DNA of 64,000 nt from Nymphaea colorata. Lineage: Eukaryota > Streptophyta > Magnoliopsida > Nymphaeales > Nymphaeaceae. How positions within the stretch are numbered: the first letter of the stretch is position 1; each line of letters begins with the position of its first letter. A program made the position numbers and the translations under genes. The DNA is taken from assembly GCF_008831285.2 (NCBI RefSeq), contig NC_045141.1:19836848-19900847 (forward strand), written 5' to 3'. The notes below the pieces were generated by a model. The model was not told the origin of the DNA, made no database searches, and saw only the letters and a list, made by a program, of their open reading frames with translations. This document shows positions 1 to 11,925 of the stretch, piece after piece.

Positions 1-916
1 CTAATTTTTCTTCTAGGCCTTTCAATATACATGACACCGCTAAATAGGTACAGGCTAAAACTAATTTGATCTTTGCATTATGAAATGTGGATGAATTGGT
101 TGAGTTGAGGTTCCGCTAGAATGGAACTCAAAATAGCCAATTGGATCAACTAACAAAATAACTAATAGTGTCTGTCTTCTCCATTTATATACATTTGGGC
201 AGTATGTGCTCCAATGTCAGATATCAACTGTCGTTTTGTATTAAGCATAAAATAGGAGATCTTGAGAATGTGAAAAAGAAAAGCTTGTTGGCCATTGATT
301 TTCAGTTCTGTAATTCGTCCTTGATTTAATTGGACGATGCATAGATGGCTCTGGGATGAAGGACCATAAAGATTGCATCTATAACCTTCTAAATCCTGAA
401 AAGGGGCTTTAAAAGATGCAAAAAAATGGAAAACATAAAATTGGCCATCTCCATACATATTGGATGTATTGTATCTTGCCATCTAGATATATGATGTCTG
501 GATAGCTGCCCCGCACAAAAGGGTTGTATGTGCAATTTTTTTACTCCAAATCTAACCATAAGACTGTGATTTACATGCCTGAAGACCATTGAAGAAAAAG
601 ACTATGCTTTCTTGATGTATAGATTGGATAAACCATACCTTAAAAATCCAGAGTCTGGACTTTAATATATATAAAATCTGGTTAAAACAAGACTTTTTTA
701 ATTCCCTTGTTGTTGGACATATGTCTATTTATATTGTCACATTTGTCTTAAACACTCCTTCACGTTCACATAGAAGACATCCTCAGTATGTTTCTCTATT
801 TTCTTTTTGCAGCACTGGTTTTCATTTTTACGTTGGCCTGATAACAATTATTTTTTTCTTACTCTTTTCATTTTTTTACTCTCTCTCTCTTCCCCCACTT
901 AAAAATTCCTGTCTAG
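1..916. other. Upstream region, no gene recognised
   Basis: No coding segment in this stretch matches a family I know. There is a 107-codon open frame on the minus strand at 162-482, but it has no recognisable domain and no splice-supported partner. The stretch probably includes the 5' part, or a long intron, of the transposase-derived gene that follows. A pyrimidine-rich tract runs at about 845-900, just before the first exon I can support. Confidence 0.4.
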
Positions 917-2721
917 ATTTATGATTCACTAGTCCTTTGGCAGACTTTGCAGGAGGTGGCGAATGTCATGTCTGCTATCACTAACTTATTGGAGGAAGTT
1001 CAACCTATATCCCATGCATCTCCGACGGAGGCACCCTCTTCACCCAGCAGCTTGCAGGAATATTCTAAAGGTTTGGTTAGAATTTAAAACTCACATCTAT
1101 GATGTGTATTTCCCTTGTTTTTAACATTTTTCTTTTAAAAGATTCCGCAAATTGTTCACGAAGAAAGCGAGGCCCTACTCGAGCCTTGGATGTACTTTTG
1201 CTGCCAAAGGGTCAAAAAATTAAAGTGATGAACAATGAGCTTGGGCAAGCAATTGGGGACAATGCAAACAAACTCTCAAGTTTCATGGGCACAATAGCCC
1301 GTAATGGATGCATTGCACCTCTTACTTACAAAGATTGGAGAATGATGCCACAGATATACAAGGACAAAATGTGGAATTGTCTTCTGGTATGTGAATTTAT
1401 ATTTTTGTTTTGAACTCTGTTTTTTCTTGTGAACATATGCAAGTATGCATTGTCAGGAGCCTAAATATGCAGGAAAAATTTGACATCGACAAATGCATGA
1501 GGCGTTGGGTCATGATGTCTTTGTCAACAAAATGGAAAAATTGGAAGTCTAGTCTTAAGAAGGAGCACTATGACACCCATGAAACTGATGAGGAGCGACT
1601 AGCAGACTGTGACGAACGGGTTTTGCCAGATCAATGGACAGCACTGGTGCGCTTTTGGAGCTCGGAGGAGGGAGCAGTATGTTCTGAGAATACTGATGCT
1701 GACCTATCAGATTGTGTAATTTCTCACATGCTTAGGTTTATACTTTGTGTTTGTTTCATGTAGAAATTGTGCGAAAGAAACAAAGCTAATCGGGCAAAAC
1801 AAACTTGCATCCATACAACAGGCACAAAGAGCTTTGCACGTATACGTGAAGAGGAGGTAAATTATTGTTGTCATTTTAATTTAGCCTGCATGTTTATGTT
1901 ATTTCTTGAAGTTAAATTGTCTAAACCAAGCGACGCTATCGTTTGTTTGATGAGGGCAGAAAGCTCGGACATCAGATGGGGCAGAGCCTAGCAGAGTTGA
2001 GTTTTTCATAAAAACCCATCAGAAAAAGGGTGGCCAACTCGTGGATGATAAAGCAAGCAAAATAATTGTAAGCTCTTACACGAGATTGTTGGTTCCCATT
2101 TGCTAGTCATGATTTTAAATGCTGCAATTATTAGCTGAAACTTGCGTTCATGTGCAGGCAGAGTTCAACAGACTGTTGTCTGAACTTCCAGTGGAATCAC
2201 AAGACAGAACAACTAAAGATAATATTTTTGCCCAAGTCATGGGAAGAGATCAATATGGGCGTGTGAGAACGTATGGGCTGGGTCCTGTTCCATCTGACTT
2301 TTATGGTCCAAACCCAAGCCGTGCTGAATCGGCTGCAAGATCTGCAATGAGAGCAGCAATGGCAGAACAAATGATTAATGATCTACAAAAACAGATAGAA
2401 CAAATGCAGCAAGAGAACCAGAATTTGCAGCAAAAGAACCAGAACTTGCAGCAAGAGAACCAGCAGTTGCGCCAAGAGAAAGAAAAAGCAAAACAAGTGG
2501 AAGAAAAAAGTACTTTAGAAAAGCAGTTGGAAGAAATGTGGCAGGAAAACCTACAGCTGCTGCTGGGAAATGATAAATTGAAAGAGGCAGAAAAAAAGAT
2601 AAGTAATCTACGAAGGCAGATGGACGAAACATCACAAGAAAACCAACGGTTGCAGCAGGAGAATGAAAAAATGAAAAAACAGATAAACAAAATGATGGAT
2701 ATCTTGACGAATGTCCAGTAA
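917..2721 (+). CDS. Plant transposase-like protein (Ptta/En/Spm, Transposase_24), 5' end not found
   Basis: Six exons join in one frame: 917-1070, 1142-1386, 1473-1676, 1764-1856, 1960-2067 and 2158-2721 (stop TAA). All inferred introns are GT-AG, and the segment gives 455 residues. The central part has the family's features: RGPTRALD near the start of the conserved block, KFDID, WVMMSLSTKWKNWKSSLK, and the NKANRAKQT segment followed by a T-G-TKSFARI stretch. This is the Transposase_24 domain, known from genes derived from CACTA (En/Spm) elements. The last exon starts with a conserved AEFNRLL..LPVESQ block and ends in a coiled coil of about 130 residues built from Gln-Glu-Asn repeats. No start codon or 5' exon could be assigned, and no CACTA terminal repeats were seen. 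It may be a domesticated gene or a remnant of an element; catalytic activity cannot be judged. Confidence 0.75.
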
Positions 2722-3495
2722 GACAGTCCTCGTGTTGTAAAGTGAAATTGCTATTTGTGTGCAAAATTTGGATGCAAAATTACCAAGCATAGTTGTGTAG
2801 ACGGGCACTGTTTCAGTTAACTGACGGCATTGCCAGCCAAACATTGTGGTATGCTTGTATATTTCTTCTTTCATCACACTTATGATTTCTTACGAGAAAA
2901 AACGAGTGAGGGGCCCTGTGGGTACTGTTTTGGTGGGCTGTATTCTCTCTCTCCATTATGTTATTTGTGTGTGACCGTGTTAGCCAAAAACCTGAAACAT
3001 CCTTCAAATGTTTGAATGAACTCGTAGTCCACATGTTACCATATTTTGAATATACGTAGATAATGCAAGATCACATGCAGTATTTAAAATGAGAAAATGA
3101 GAAGCTTGCATAGAAAATAGAAAAAAAAAAACTACTACTCGGGTTAGCAGAAAAGTGAAAATTTTATTGAAAACCTTAACAATTGATATATATTGTTGAT
3201 ATGCATAGTTTTGTAACGGGTCGTATTAGCTATAAAAAATTGAATTAAATAATAAACGTTTTATGTAAATATTAGTCGGTGCAATGCTGAATCCGCTGAT
3301 ATTGCTCAAAGCAGGGCCCCGTTTTGACCGATATTTGGAGGACCACTGTAGTGTTTCAAACCTAGCCTCGAGTTGTTGTCGCCTCCTCCATGAGGTATTT
3401 TTCAAGTTTTTTTCTCTGATGCCAGAGGACAACTCATGGCCTGATCTCAATCAGCCGAAAATGAGCAAGCAAGTGATCCTTTCAGGCGAGAGCAC
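2722..3495. other. Intergenic region between transposase-like and PPR genes
   Basis: This stretch holds the 3' flank of the transposase-like gene and the 5' flank of the PPR gene. An A-rich run is present at about 3119-3130. The PPR reading frame is preceded by a second open frame (3284-3796) that overlaps its start in another phase; I treat that as a shadow. No RNA gene or terminal repeat was recognised. Confidence 0.4.
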
Positions 3496-5166
3496 ATGTT
3501 GTCGGTTGCTCCAACTCGAACCACGATCCGTGCCTTGGGTGATCTCTTGGAAGCCTGCAAGACCATCAAAGCTCTCAAGCAATTGCATGCGCAACTGGTC
3601 CTTAACAGCCTCCACAGCCACCGCTTTCTTGGCTCTAAACTCGTCGACTCTTATGTTCAGGTTTGTCTCCTCCTGGACGCGCGCAAAGCATTCGATGAAA
3701 TTCCTCAGAGGAACAACCGTTCCTGGAATACCATTCTTTCCGGCTACTCCAAACGTGAGTTGCCTTCAGAAACTCTGGACCTCTACAAGCTTATGAGAAG
3801 GGAGGGGCTGCTTGGGGACACCTTCTCTCTGGTATTTGCTCTCAAGGCTTGCATGGAATTGTGTTGCGTGGACGTGGGAAAGCTTATTCACGCAGATGCC
3901 ATCAAAATTTGCTTAGACAGAGATGCCTATGTCGCCCCTAACTTGGTTGACGTGTACGCAGGATTCGGCTGCCTGGATGATGCTCGCCAATTGTTTGACG
4001 GGATGGTTGAAAGGAACTCTGTCTTGTACGGCGTTCTGGTAAAAGGATATGTGAAATCTTGTAGGGGAAGAGAGGCTATGCATCTCTTTTATAAGATTCA
4101 GGAAGATGGTGTGAAACTAGAGCCTGTTCTTGTAATTGGTTTTCTCCAGGCTTGTGCCTTGCTCGGTGCTAGTAGAGAAGGCAGGTGTTTGCATGCATAT
4201 GCAGTAAGAATGGGGTTCACGTGCTCCAACCTGTTTTTGAGTACTTGCCTTGTCGATATGTATGCGAAATGCAGGTTGGTCAAATGGGCATTTCATATTT
4301 TTTATCAAATTCAGCACAGGGATGTTGTTGCTTGGACTGCCATGATATCTGGATTTGTCTTGGACGGCAAATCCTTAGAAGCGTTGGATCTTTTTCGTTC
4401 AATGCTCGTTGAGCTGGAGATGCCAAATGCAGTCACCGTTTCTAGTGCTCTTGCGGCCTGTGTGCATTTGAGTGCCTGGAGAACTGGTAAGAGCATCCAT
4501 GCTTTCTCGATTCGCAGCGGTCTTGCAGTCAATGTGATCGTAGGCACTTCCTTGATAGATATGTATTGGAAATGTGGTTGTGAGCAATATGCGTGCCAAG
4601 TTTTCAACGCGATAACGGATAAGAATGTTTGTTCGTGGAGTGCGATGGTTGCTGGATATGGAATGCATGGAAAGTGCCATGAAGCACTGGCTGCATTCGA
4701 ACAAATGATAGCAGAAGGCCACAAACCAAATGCAGTCATATTCGTATCACTACTGTCCCTTTGTAGCCACTCTGGATTGGTGGATGAAGGATGGTACTAC
4801 TTTCAGTGCATGATCAGCGACTACGGGATTGCACCTTCCGAAGAGCATTATGCTTGCATGATCGATATGTTGGCTCGAGCTGGCCATCTTCTTGAAGCAG
4901 AATCGTTCATAGCGAATATGCCAATTGAACCTGGTGCTAGCATGTGGGGAGCAATGCTGAGTGGCTGTAAGATGCATAAGAACATAGAATTGGCAGAACG
5001 AGCAGCTGAAAAGCTGTTCATCTTGGAGCCTGACCGAGCTGATGCATATGTATTGCTCTCCAACATCTATGCGGATGCAGGGTTATGGGACCAAGTGAGA
5101 AGAATCAGGACGATTATGATAGAGAAAATCTTCCAGAAAACTCCTGGTTGTAGCTCATCTGTGTAA
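3496..5166 (+). CDS. MEF3: Pentatricopeptide repeat protein, PLS class E subgroup, MEF3-like
   Basis: This is an intronless gene of 556 residues. Most of the protein is tandem PPR motifs of the P, L and S types, for example SWNTILSGYSK near residue 76, YVAPNLVDVYAGFGCLDDAR, VVAWTAMISGF, and GTSLIDMYWKCG. The last 90 or so residues are an E motif (MWGAMLSGCKMHKN, then YVLLSNIYADAGLWDQVRRIR), and the protein stops at KTPGCSSSV without an E+ or DYW domain. Such proteins act in mitochondria or chloroplasts, binding specific RNA sites, usually for C-to-U editing with a partner supplying the deaminase. From memory, the motif order and the phrases RNSVLYGVLVKGY and EEHYACMIDMLARAGHLLEAESFI match Arabidopsis At1g06140 (MEF3), which edits atp4. 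Orthology is therefore an inference. The start chosen is the first Met in the frame; the following Thr/Arg-rich leader could serve as a targeting peptide. Confidence 0.9.
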   Translation: MLSVAPTRTTIRALGDLLEACKTIKALKQLHAQLVLNSLHSHRFLGSKLVDSYVQVCLLLDARKAFDEIPQRNNRSWNTILSGYSKRELPSETLDLYKLMRREGLLGDTFSLVFALKACMELCCVDVGKLIHADAIKICLDRDAYVAPNLVDVYAGFGCLDDARQLFDGMVERNSVLYGVLVKGYVKSCRGREAMHLFYKIQEDGVKLEPVLVIGFLQACALLGASREGRCLHAYAVRMGFTCSNLFLSTCLVDMYAKCRLVKWAFHIFYQIQHRDVVAWTAMISGFVLDGKSLEALDLFRSMLVELEMPNAVTVSSALAACVHLSAWRTGKSIHAFSIRSGLAVNVIVGTSLIDMYWKCGCEQYACQVFNAITDKNVCSWSAMVAGYGMHGKCHEALAAFEQMIAEGHKPNAVIFVSLLSLCSHSGLVDEGWYYFQCMISDYGIAPSEEHYACMIDMLARAGHLLEAESFIANMPIEPGASMWGAMLSGCKMHKNIELAERAAEKLFILEPDRADAYVLLSNIYADAGLWDQVRRIRTIMIEKIFQKTPGCSSSV

Positions 5167-7162
5167 GCAGATAGACTCCATTCTTGAACTGCAGTAGTAC
5201 ATAGCAAATTCGGCAGCCCACAACACTGTGATGATTGTGGCATCTCCTTTGCTGCTTAGTCATCAGTCAGAAAACAGTGTGGCCGTTTTAGATATAGTGA
5301 TTGTCCCCAGCTAATCATGAATTGGCTACCTTCTTTATTTCATGAAAGAAATTATTTTGTGCTTCTAGCCGTGAAAGTTTCATAGGAATCATGTGCTATA
5401 GACATGGAAACAGCATTTTAAGGTATAAAAGTTATTTTAATTTTGAAGGGAATTTTGGAGTTCCAGAACGAAGAGAAAAAGAAAAATTGAAAAGAAGAAG
5501 GCCATAAGAGTTCTGTCCAACTAACTATTGAGTTGTTTTGAAGCTTTCTGAATCAAAGGACGTCTGCAGTTCAATACTTATGGCGCATCTCCTTGCTCAT
5601 TAGGGGAAAAGGAGGGAAAATCTCAAGCTCCCACAGTATCAGCATATCTGGCTGACACTTAAATGGGGGATGCTTGAAACTCCATAGTGGCGTGAAAGAG
5701 TGCATTAGTTTCCTTGAAGACTCCTACATGAAGCCCCCGATTGTTTAAGTGCAACCTAACTATCCACCTATCTCGTTCAACGTAGACGACTTTGGTCTAA
5801 GGTGTGTCCTGAGCTGTTCAGGCTTTAAGCAGATACTTGTTTTCTTAGCCGAGGCTGTTTGGAATAATGTGTTCGTAATTAACCTTTCGATCATGTTGCC
5901 CTTAATTCAAGATGTCTTGCACGACCAACTATTCTTATTTCATTTGACCTAATGTTATTGTTTTTCTGTATTTATGCCATGGTGTGAAAAGGTCCAGCAG
6001 GCATCAACTGATTTAAAGGACCTATACTTTTCCTTCCAACCAGATTCTGTAAGTTCAGGGAACTCCTAGTGTTCTCTGAAAAGCTAGTTAAGTTGGATCA
6101 TATCTTTCTTTGTTAGATGTTTTCCGGATTCAAATCGTATGCATGGATTTAGTAAATCCATAATGCCAGAATAATCAACTCTCAGAGCTGCCAGCAATTA
6201 AAAATGAAAATCTTGGAACAATGCCAACATTTTCACTTCAATTTTTGTTGCTATGATAATTGGTCCTGATTTATTTCCTTAATAATTAATGATTCAATTG
6301 CATAACCTATAGAACGGATCCTACTCGAGTAAGATAGTGAAATGGAAGGGGGTGGAACGTCCTTGTATTCATGCTCTTCTGACTGCGCTCCAGCTACTGT
6401 GTTGGTCCTGAAGGCAATACGGGTTGACTGTATTAAATCTTGCTATGCTGTCACTTGGGAATCCATAGCCTCTCTTCTGGGAACAGCTTCAGCTACTATT
6501 CTAAATTTTTAATCAAGAAAAGAGATCGTTCTGAATTTCGTTATGCTGTCATGATTGAGCATAATACATGTGCTAGATGATGCAATAAACCACTAGAACG
6601 TCATATCTTTCAGACATTAATATGCAATGACCCCAACATGCAAATACAAGCTGCTTGGTTGCAGTAAAAGAGTTCTTTTTTTTTCTGATAGTAAAAAAAG
6701 CTTTAAAGCTTAATTTTAAGATATTCAACGATTAGAATGTCCTAAGTTTCATACTTAAATATGCAGTGAGCCCAATGTGCAATTATAAACTGCTTGGACG
6801 CATTAAAAAAGTACAAGGAGGCCATTCTAAAATATTTTCTCCATGATCACTTGCAATTGGATACAAGATTCACCGTATTAAGCACTTCATTTTCAAAATC
6901 TTTCAACCTCTTTGATCCTTCTCAGCAAATTCTGGAATTGCGGCCTGAGAAAGAATATGTGCAATCCACATAAACGGGGAGGCACATCCCATAAAAGGGC
7001 ACAAAACTGATGGACCGCCGATGATAATCACTTCTGTAGTACTAAGCAGGAATACTTCCCAAAAGTAAAGGTGCATCTTCTCCAGCTTCTTCCACAGTCA
7101 GGTTTGTGACCGTAAAGCATACAAGACTGCAACACTGAACACCACATGAGTTCCAATTAGGA
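5167..7162. other. Convergent intergenic region, PPR and HIBCH-like 3' flanks
   Basis: The two neighbouring genes point at each other, so this stretch should hold both 3' UTRs and polyadenylation sites. No coding family was recognised. The only internal structure is a diverged direct repeat at 6591-6812, listed separately. Confidence 0.4.
6591..6812. repeat. Diverged direct repeat, two copies
   Basis: Segments 6591-6672 and 6731-6812 can be aligned over about 82 bases at a 140-base offset. Shared blocks include atatgcaatga / atatgcagtga followed by ctgcttgg. Many substitutions separate the copies, so the duplication is old. Confidence 0.5.
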
Positions 7163-10100
7163 TCACACAAAGGCTTCACGCTGCATAGTTGGAAGTTGGA
7201 GCTCTGGTTCGCATTCCCCAAGTGGTGCAAAGTACTGATCCACCATATCCTTGGACACTCTATCCAAGGAAGGAGGATCCCACTGCAAGGTGATTATTCA
7301 GCAAAAGTGTCAATGAGCAAAAGAATGAGATATATCATCTCAAAAGCACAAAGAAAGAACATAATGTCCTCAATAAGCATCATTTACCTTGGGTGCATAG
7401 TCCTTATCAACTAGTCGAGCTCGAACACCCTATTCGAAAATCATGTCAATCTTCAGATTTCATAGAGACAAATAAAATATTTGTCCAAGAATGCAAGACA
7501 AACCTCAAAAAAGTCACTGGAGATCCTTTTAGACATCCCATTAAGAGACATCCTGTATTCACGTTTTAGGCATTCATCAAGAGATTGGTATCTGCCTTCA
7601 CGTATCTACAATGATGTAAGCTAAATAAGAGTGATGCTTAGCTAAATAAGAGCAGAAACGCTAATTTCCAAGTGGTTCACCACATCTTCATTTATGAAAG
7701 AGATACTTTGATACACAAAAATATAAACAGACAGACTTACAGATCTTAAGGAAACCTTCAAACTCAAGGGAGAAGCCTCCTTTAACTTCTTAAGAGTTGA
7801 AAAGCACCAACTATCCGAGGACACAGCAATCTCATTTTCCTGATTGATTTCATATTAATAGAGCATCTGCTGATAACTAAGTAATACAAGTAAAACCATT
7901 CATGCAAAATTGGAATATTCTATAAAATATGAAGACCTTAATTCGAACTACTAGCATAGCATTGGAAGCTTACCAAAGCATCTATAATCTCTTCAACAGT
8001 ATCATTGCTAAAGATTTTGTCAACCATCTCGATCCTGCATTTCCAAAAGGAAGAATTGCAATACTTATGGAATATAACCATAGAAAGAAAAAAAATTCAA
8101 GATATTATCATGAGATGTTCCTGATATTTTCTTGAAATTTTCGAAACAAGCTCCCACTCATACTCTCAAGTTTGATTCTTTTGCTTCTTTTTCATGTTTT
8201 ATTAAAACTTTTAATTCCTTACTTATATTTCTGAAAAAATACAGAAAACTGTTATTCTTCCAGAACTTGTTTTAGTTTTCTTCACATATTTTTCAAGTTC
8301 TAAAATTCCAAAATCTGCCTAAGAAAACCTTAACAAAAATTGATATGTATAACACAGAAATCATAACTTCTTTTCCTGTAACAGATATGTCAGATGTTTT
8401 TCCCTCATCTACTGCTTGCATTTACATTCTACTTGATCCGTTTTCTAAATGATAGTACTTGTTTATTTGAATTTGATAACGATTACATCTTTACGTTTTT
8501 TCATTACGGCATAGGAGACTAGGTTCAGGAGAGGTCCATGATTTAGGTGTCACCTAGCGCTTTCAACTACATAAGCCCTTTCAAATTTGTTCTTTCAAAT
8601 GGTAACACTAATATGCAATTAATCATGCAGGGGGCTCAGTACCTGTGGATAATGCTTCTCTTTTCTGGATAAACAATGTCACCATAGTGTTGCAAAGTTG
8701 TCTCAATAACTGAAGGGTCATCAGTTATTAGTTTACCTAGACGATCTTCAATCCAATTAAGCCTCTGCACATATGACAAGAATGTTATTGTTATGTGCAA
8801 CTAGAACTTGCATTTTCAAAAGCTTTTTATAGTTCATAGCATCACAGAGAGAGCCCAAATCAGGACAGATGAAATTCAGAAGCCAGAGCAGGTACAAACT
8901 GCACTAAGGGAGTAATGGGTAACAAGGCCACAGGCGAGCATCTCTGCTCCATTGAGTTTATCTCCAGTTAACGCCAAGTATTCCCCTAAAAACAAGATAA
9001 CAATTATTCCTTGTTTGTTAATCCATTCGACTATTGTAGATTAAAAGAAAAATACAATATGACTGCCCCTTTGGCTACAGTGCAATATGACTGCCCCTTT
9101 GGCTACAGTGCCAACAGAATGCATACGAAAAAGGCATATGTGGTACCATATTTAACCAGCACACTCTGAAGAACATGCAAATACATGCAAAGCAACTAAC
9201 AGTTAAATTTATGACAAGCCCTGGAGAGATTTGAGTAAGATAATAAACGATAATAATCATCCCTCATGCTGGGTATCTAACCATGAGTATCTCGTGACAT
9301 ACTCCAATGTCAGCTCCTATAATAAGAATGAGTCCCAGGTAAATGCCCAACCAGAATGTTAATTATTGTCAAGTAATTTACTGCCAGACCAAACCCCATT
9401 GAGTTTGAAGAGCTAAAAATAGCTAGGTTTTATGGGTCTCAGCATCTTGCCAAGTGCAGAGTCTAAGTTCAGCTTGGCTGCGGCTTCAACCTTTATCGAA
9501 ATCTGAGGACTCTGAGCCACTGAGGAACTAATATCCCTATGCATCCTCACCCATTCCATATCAAATTAGTCCTCTTGTAAAGAACACCTCAAAATTTCAC
9601 TTGAATGACTTTCTACATAAATATGACCATGAACATGCAACATGTAATGATGTAATAGGACAGGGAACTCTAACATGGCCAAAGGTCAGAAATGGTTCTC
9701 TCTGCATTGACATTATGAGAAATATTGAACTAGAGTAATTAAAAGCAGCAAACAGGAGACTATATTTTCTGTCATGTGTTCACTTCAGTCAAAATGATGT
9801 GCCTGGACAAATTTGATGGTGAGGTTTTTCTTGAATATAATATGGCAGAGTTGTTTTTCTCCAAAAAATCTTGGCAAGTTCTAAAAAAAAATGAAGAAAG
9901 AAAAGATCCAAAAAATAACACATGAAAAATGTGAAAAAAAATCTGGTAACTAAAAAATGTAAAAAACATGAAAAAATGCAAAAAAAATTGGAAAAACGAA
10001 AAAAAAAACAAAAACAAACGTGAAAAGACATGTTCTTTTTCATTTTGGTGTTTTTAAAAAAGCATTGTTCTACCTTTTTTCAGCTTACCTCATTTTTTTT

Positions 10101-11861
10101 GCATTTTTTTGGAATAAAACGTGTTTTCTGTTGCACTGGTTTTGAGTACATGCCTAAACCATAGAGCCACAGCTATAACCTTGATAACTCGAAGATCGCT
10201 AAGGAACCTGGGTCATGTCTATCCCCAGTAAGGGATAGGTTTACAAATCAACTCCAATCTCATGCTAAAAGAAAAATCAATTTTTCATTCCAGACAATAT
10301 TTAAGAGCAGAATCAGATCCTCACAACAGCTCAGATAAATTAAACCATGAAACAAGGGATACAATGATGAATGACCCACCCAAATATCCAGGCAGGTGTG
10401 AAAGGTAGAATGAAGCACCAGCATCAGGGTGAAATCCAATTTGGGTTTCTGGGGTGGCAAACACCTGTACCAGACAATACACAACATAAACAGTGTTAAG
10501 CCATGTATACATTGGAGCAAAGTAATTGAACAACTTAACTTCTTGAGACCATCACGAAGGCTATACAGCCAAATAGAAAACACAGATTCATGTTAAATAC
10601 CCTGTGCTGCAAATGACCACTCAATTATATTATCTAGCGATCTTAGAGAGCCCCAGAAATAGAATCATAGTCTCTCCAGAGTTCCAAGTCAGCATAAACA
10701 CAACTCAACAAACTATGTGATGACGCATGGCAGTCTAAAGAACTAGATAACAGGCATAATTATAAATAACAAAAGAGAAATAACTGTATGCTAGACAAAC
10801 ATGTTTCCAATAAGAGCTCACAATGTACATTATTTATTGTGAATCACCTCATGTGAAATTGCCTTTGCCTTCTCTCTTTATCATTACAATTGATAATATT
10901 AAGGGATTACAAACATGTTAAACATCACAGATTCACAAGAGATAAGCTGCATTAACAATTGATGACTAACTTGTTTTCTCTCTCCACCTGACTTCCAGGA
11001 TGGGATGTGTCCTGCACACTTAATTAAATGCCACAAAGCAAATAACCCTGTGCATAAATAATAAGAGTGCACAACACTCAGATCACTACACAGTTTTCAC
11101 CACCTACCATTTAATGAAAGGACCATGCTTGCACAGGTCGATAGATATCCTCAGGAATCATAATCCCTAATCCAAGAGCTGCAGCTTTGATGTGGCTGGT
11201 TTCTCTCGGCAAGCAAACACCTAAGTTGACTACAAAAGATGGGATATCGATTGGCAGTTTCATCAAGTATGATAATTTATTAGGGCTCAGAATTGTCATA
11301 TAATCATATTTATAGCTGCTTTAATAAACCCACTCTTTTGCAATGGCAGATTGGACCGACTTTCCACCTGTTGTGAGGATGGAAACATGTTAGTTCAGCT
11401 TCACCTGGTCCCTCTATGATTTAATCATGGACAGTCCACTTTTTATCTGTAGTTTTTTTATTGTGACATCACATGTTGGGGACCCTTTTGTGTAATAGAA
11501 GTTATTTTCATTCAGGAAAAGGGAAAAAAAAAAACTATTTCATGAGCAACTAAATTTTAAAAAAGGATCTGTCACATAGAATCTAAGTCACACTGGTGCG
11601 CCAAATATGGTGGCGCACCCGCGTCGGTGCGGATGCGGGTGCGGTCGACTCGGTTAAACCAAATCGGGTGTTGCTAACATCACCCGTTGTTCTTTTCTCT
11701 TGTTTTTTTTCATTTTTTTCCTTCTCCAGTCTTTCCCTCTTCTCTCTCCCCTACCCTAATTTATTTAATAAAACTTTGAATTTTGTATGAGATTAAGGTA
11801 ACCTTAATAAAAAACAAGTTTAAAAATATAGACAAATAAAATTACTTATATAACAGATAAC

Positions 11862-11925
<64 letters not shown>

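Noticed and set aside
162-482. 107-codon minus-strand open frame as a gene
   Set aside because: It has no recognisable domain and no start context or splice partner. AT-rich frames of this length occur by chance.
2301-2764. Cys/Ser-Phe-rich minus-strand frames
   Set aside because: They are antisense shadows of the Gln/Glu coiled-coil exon of the transposase-like gene.
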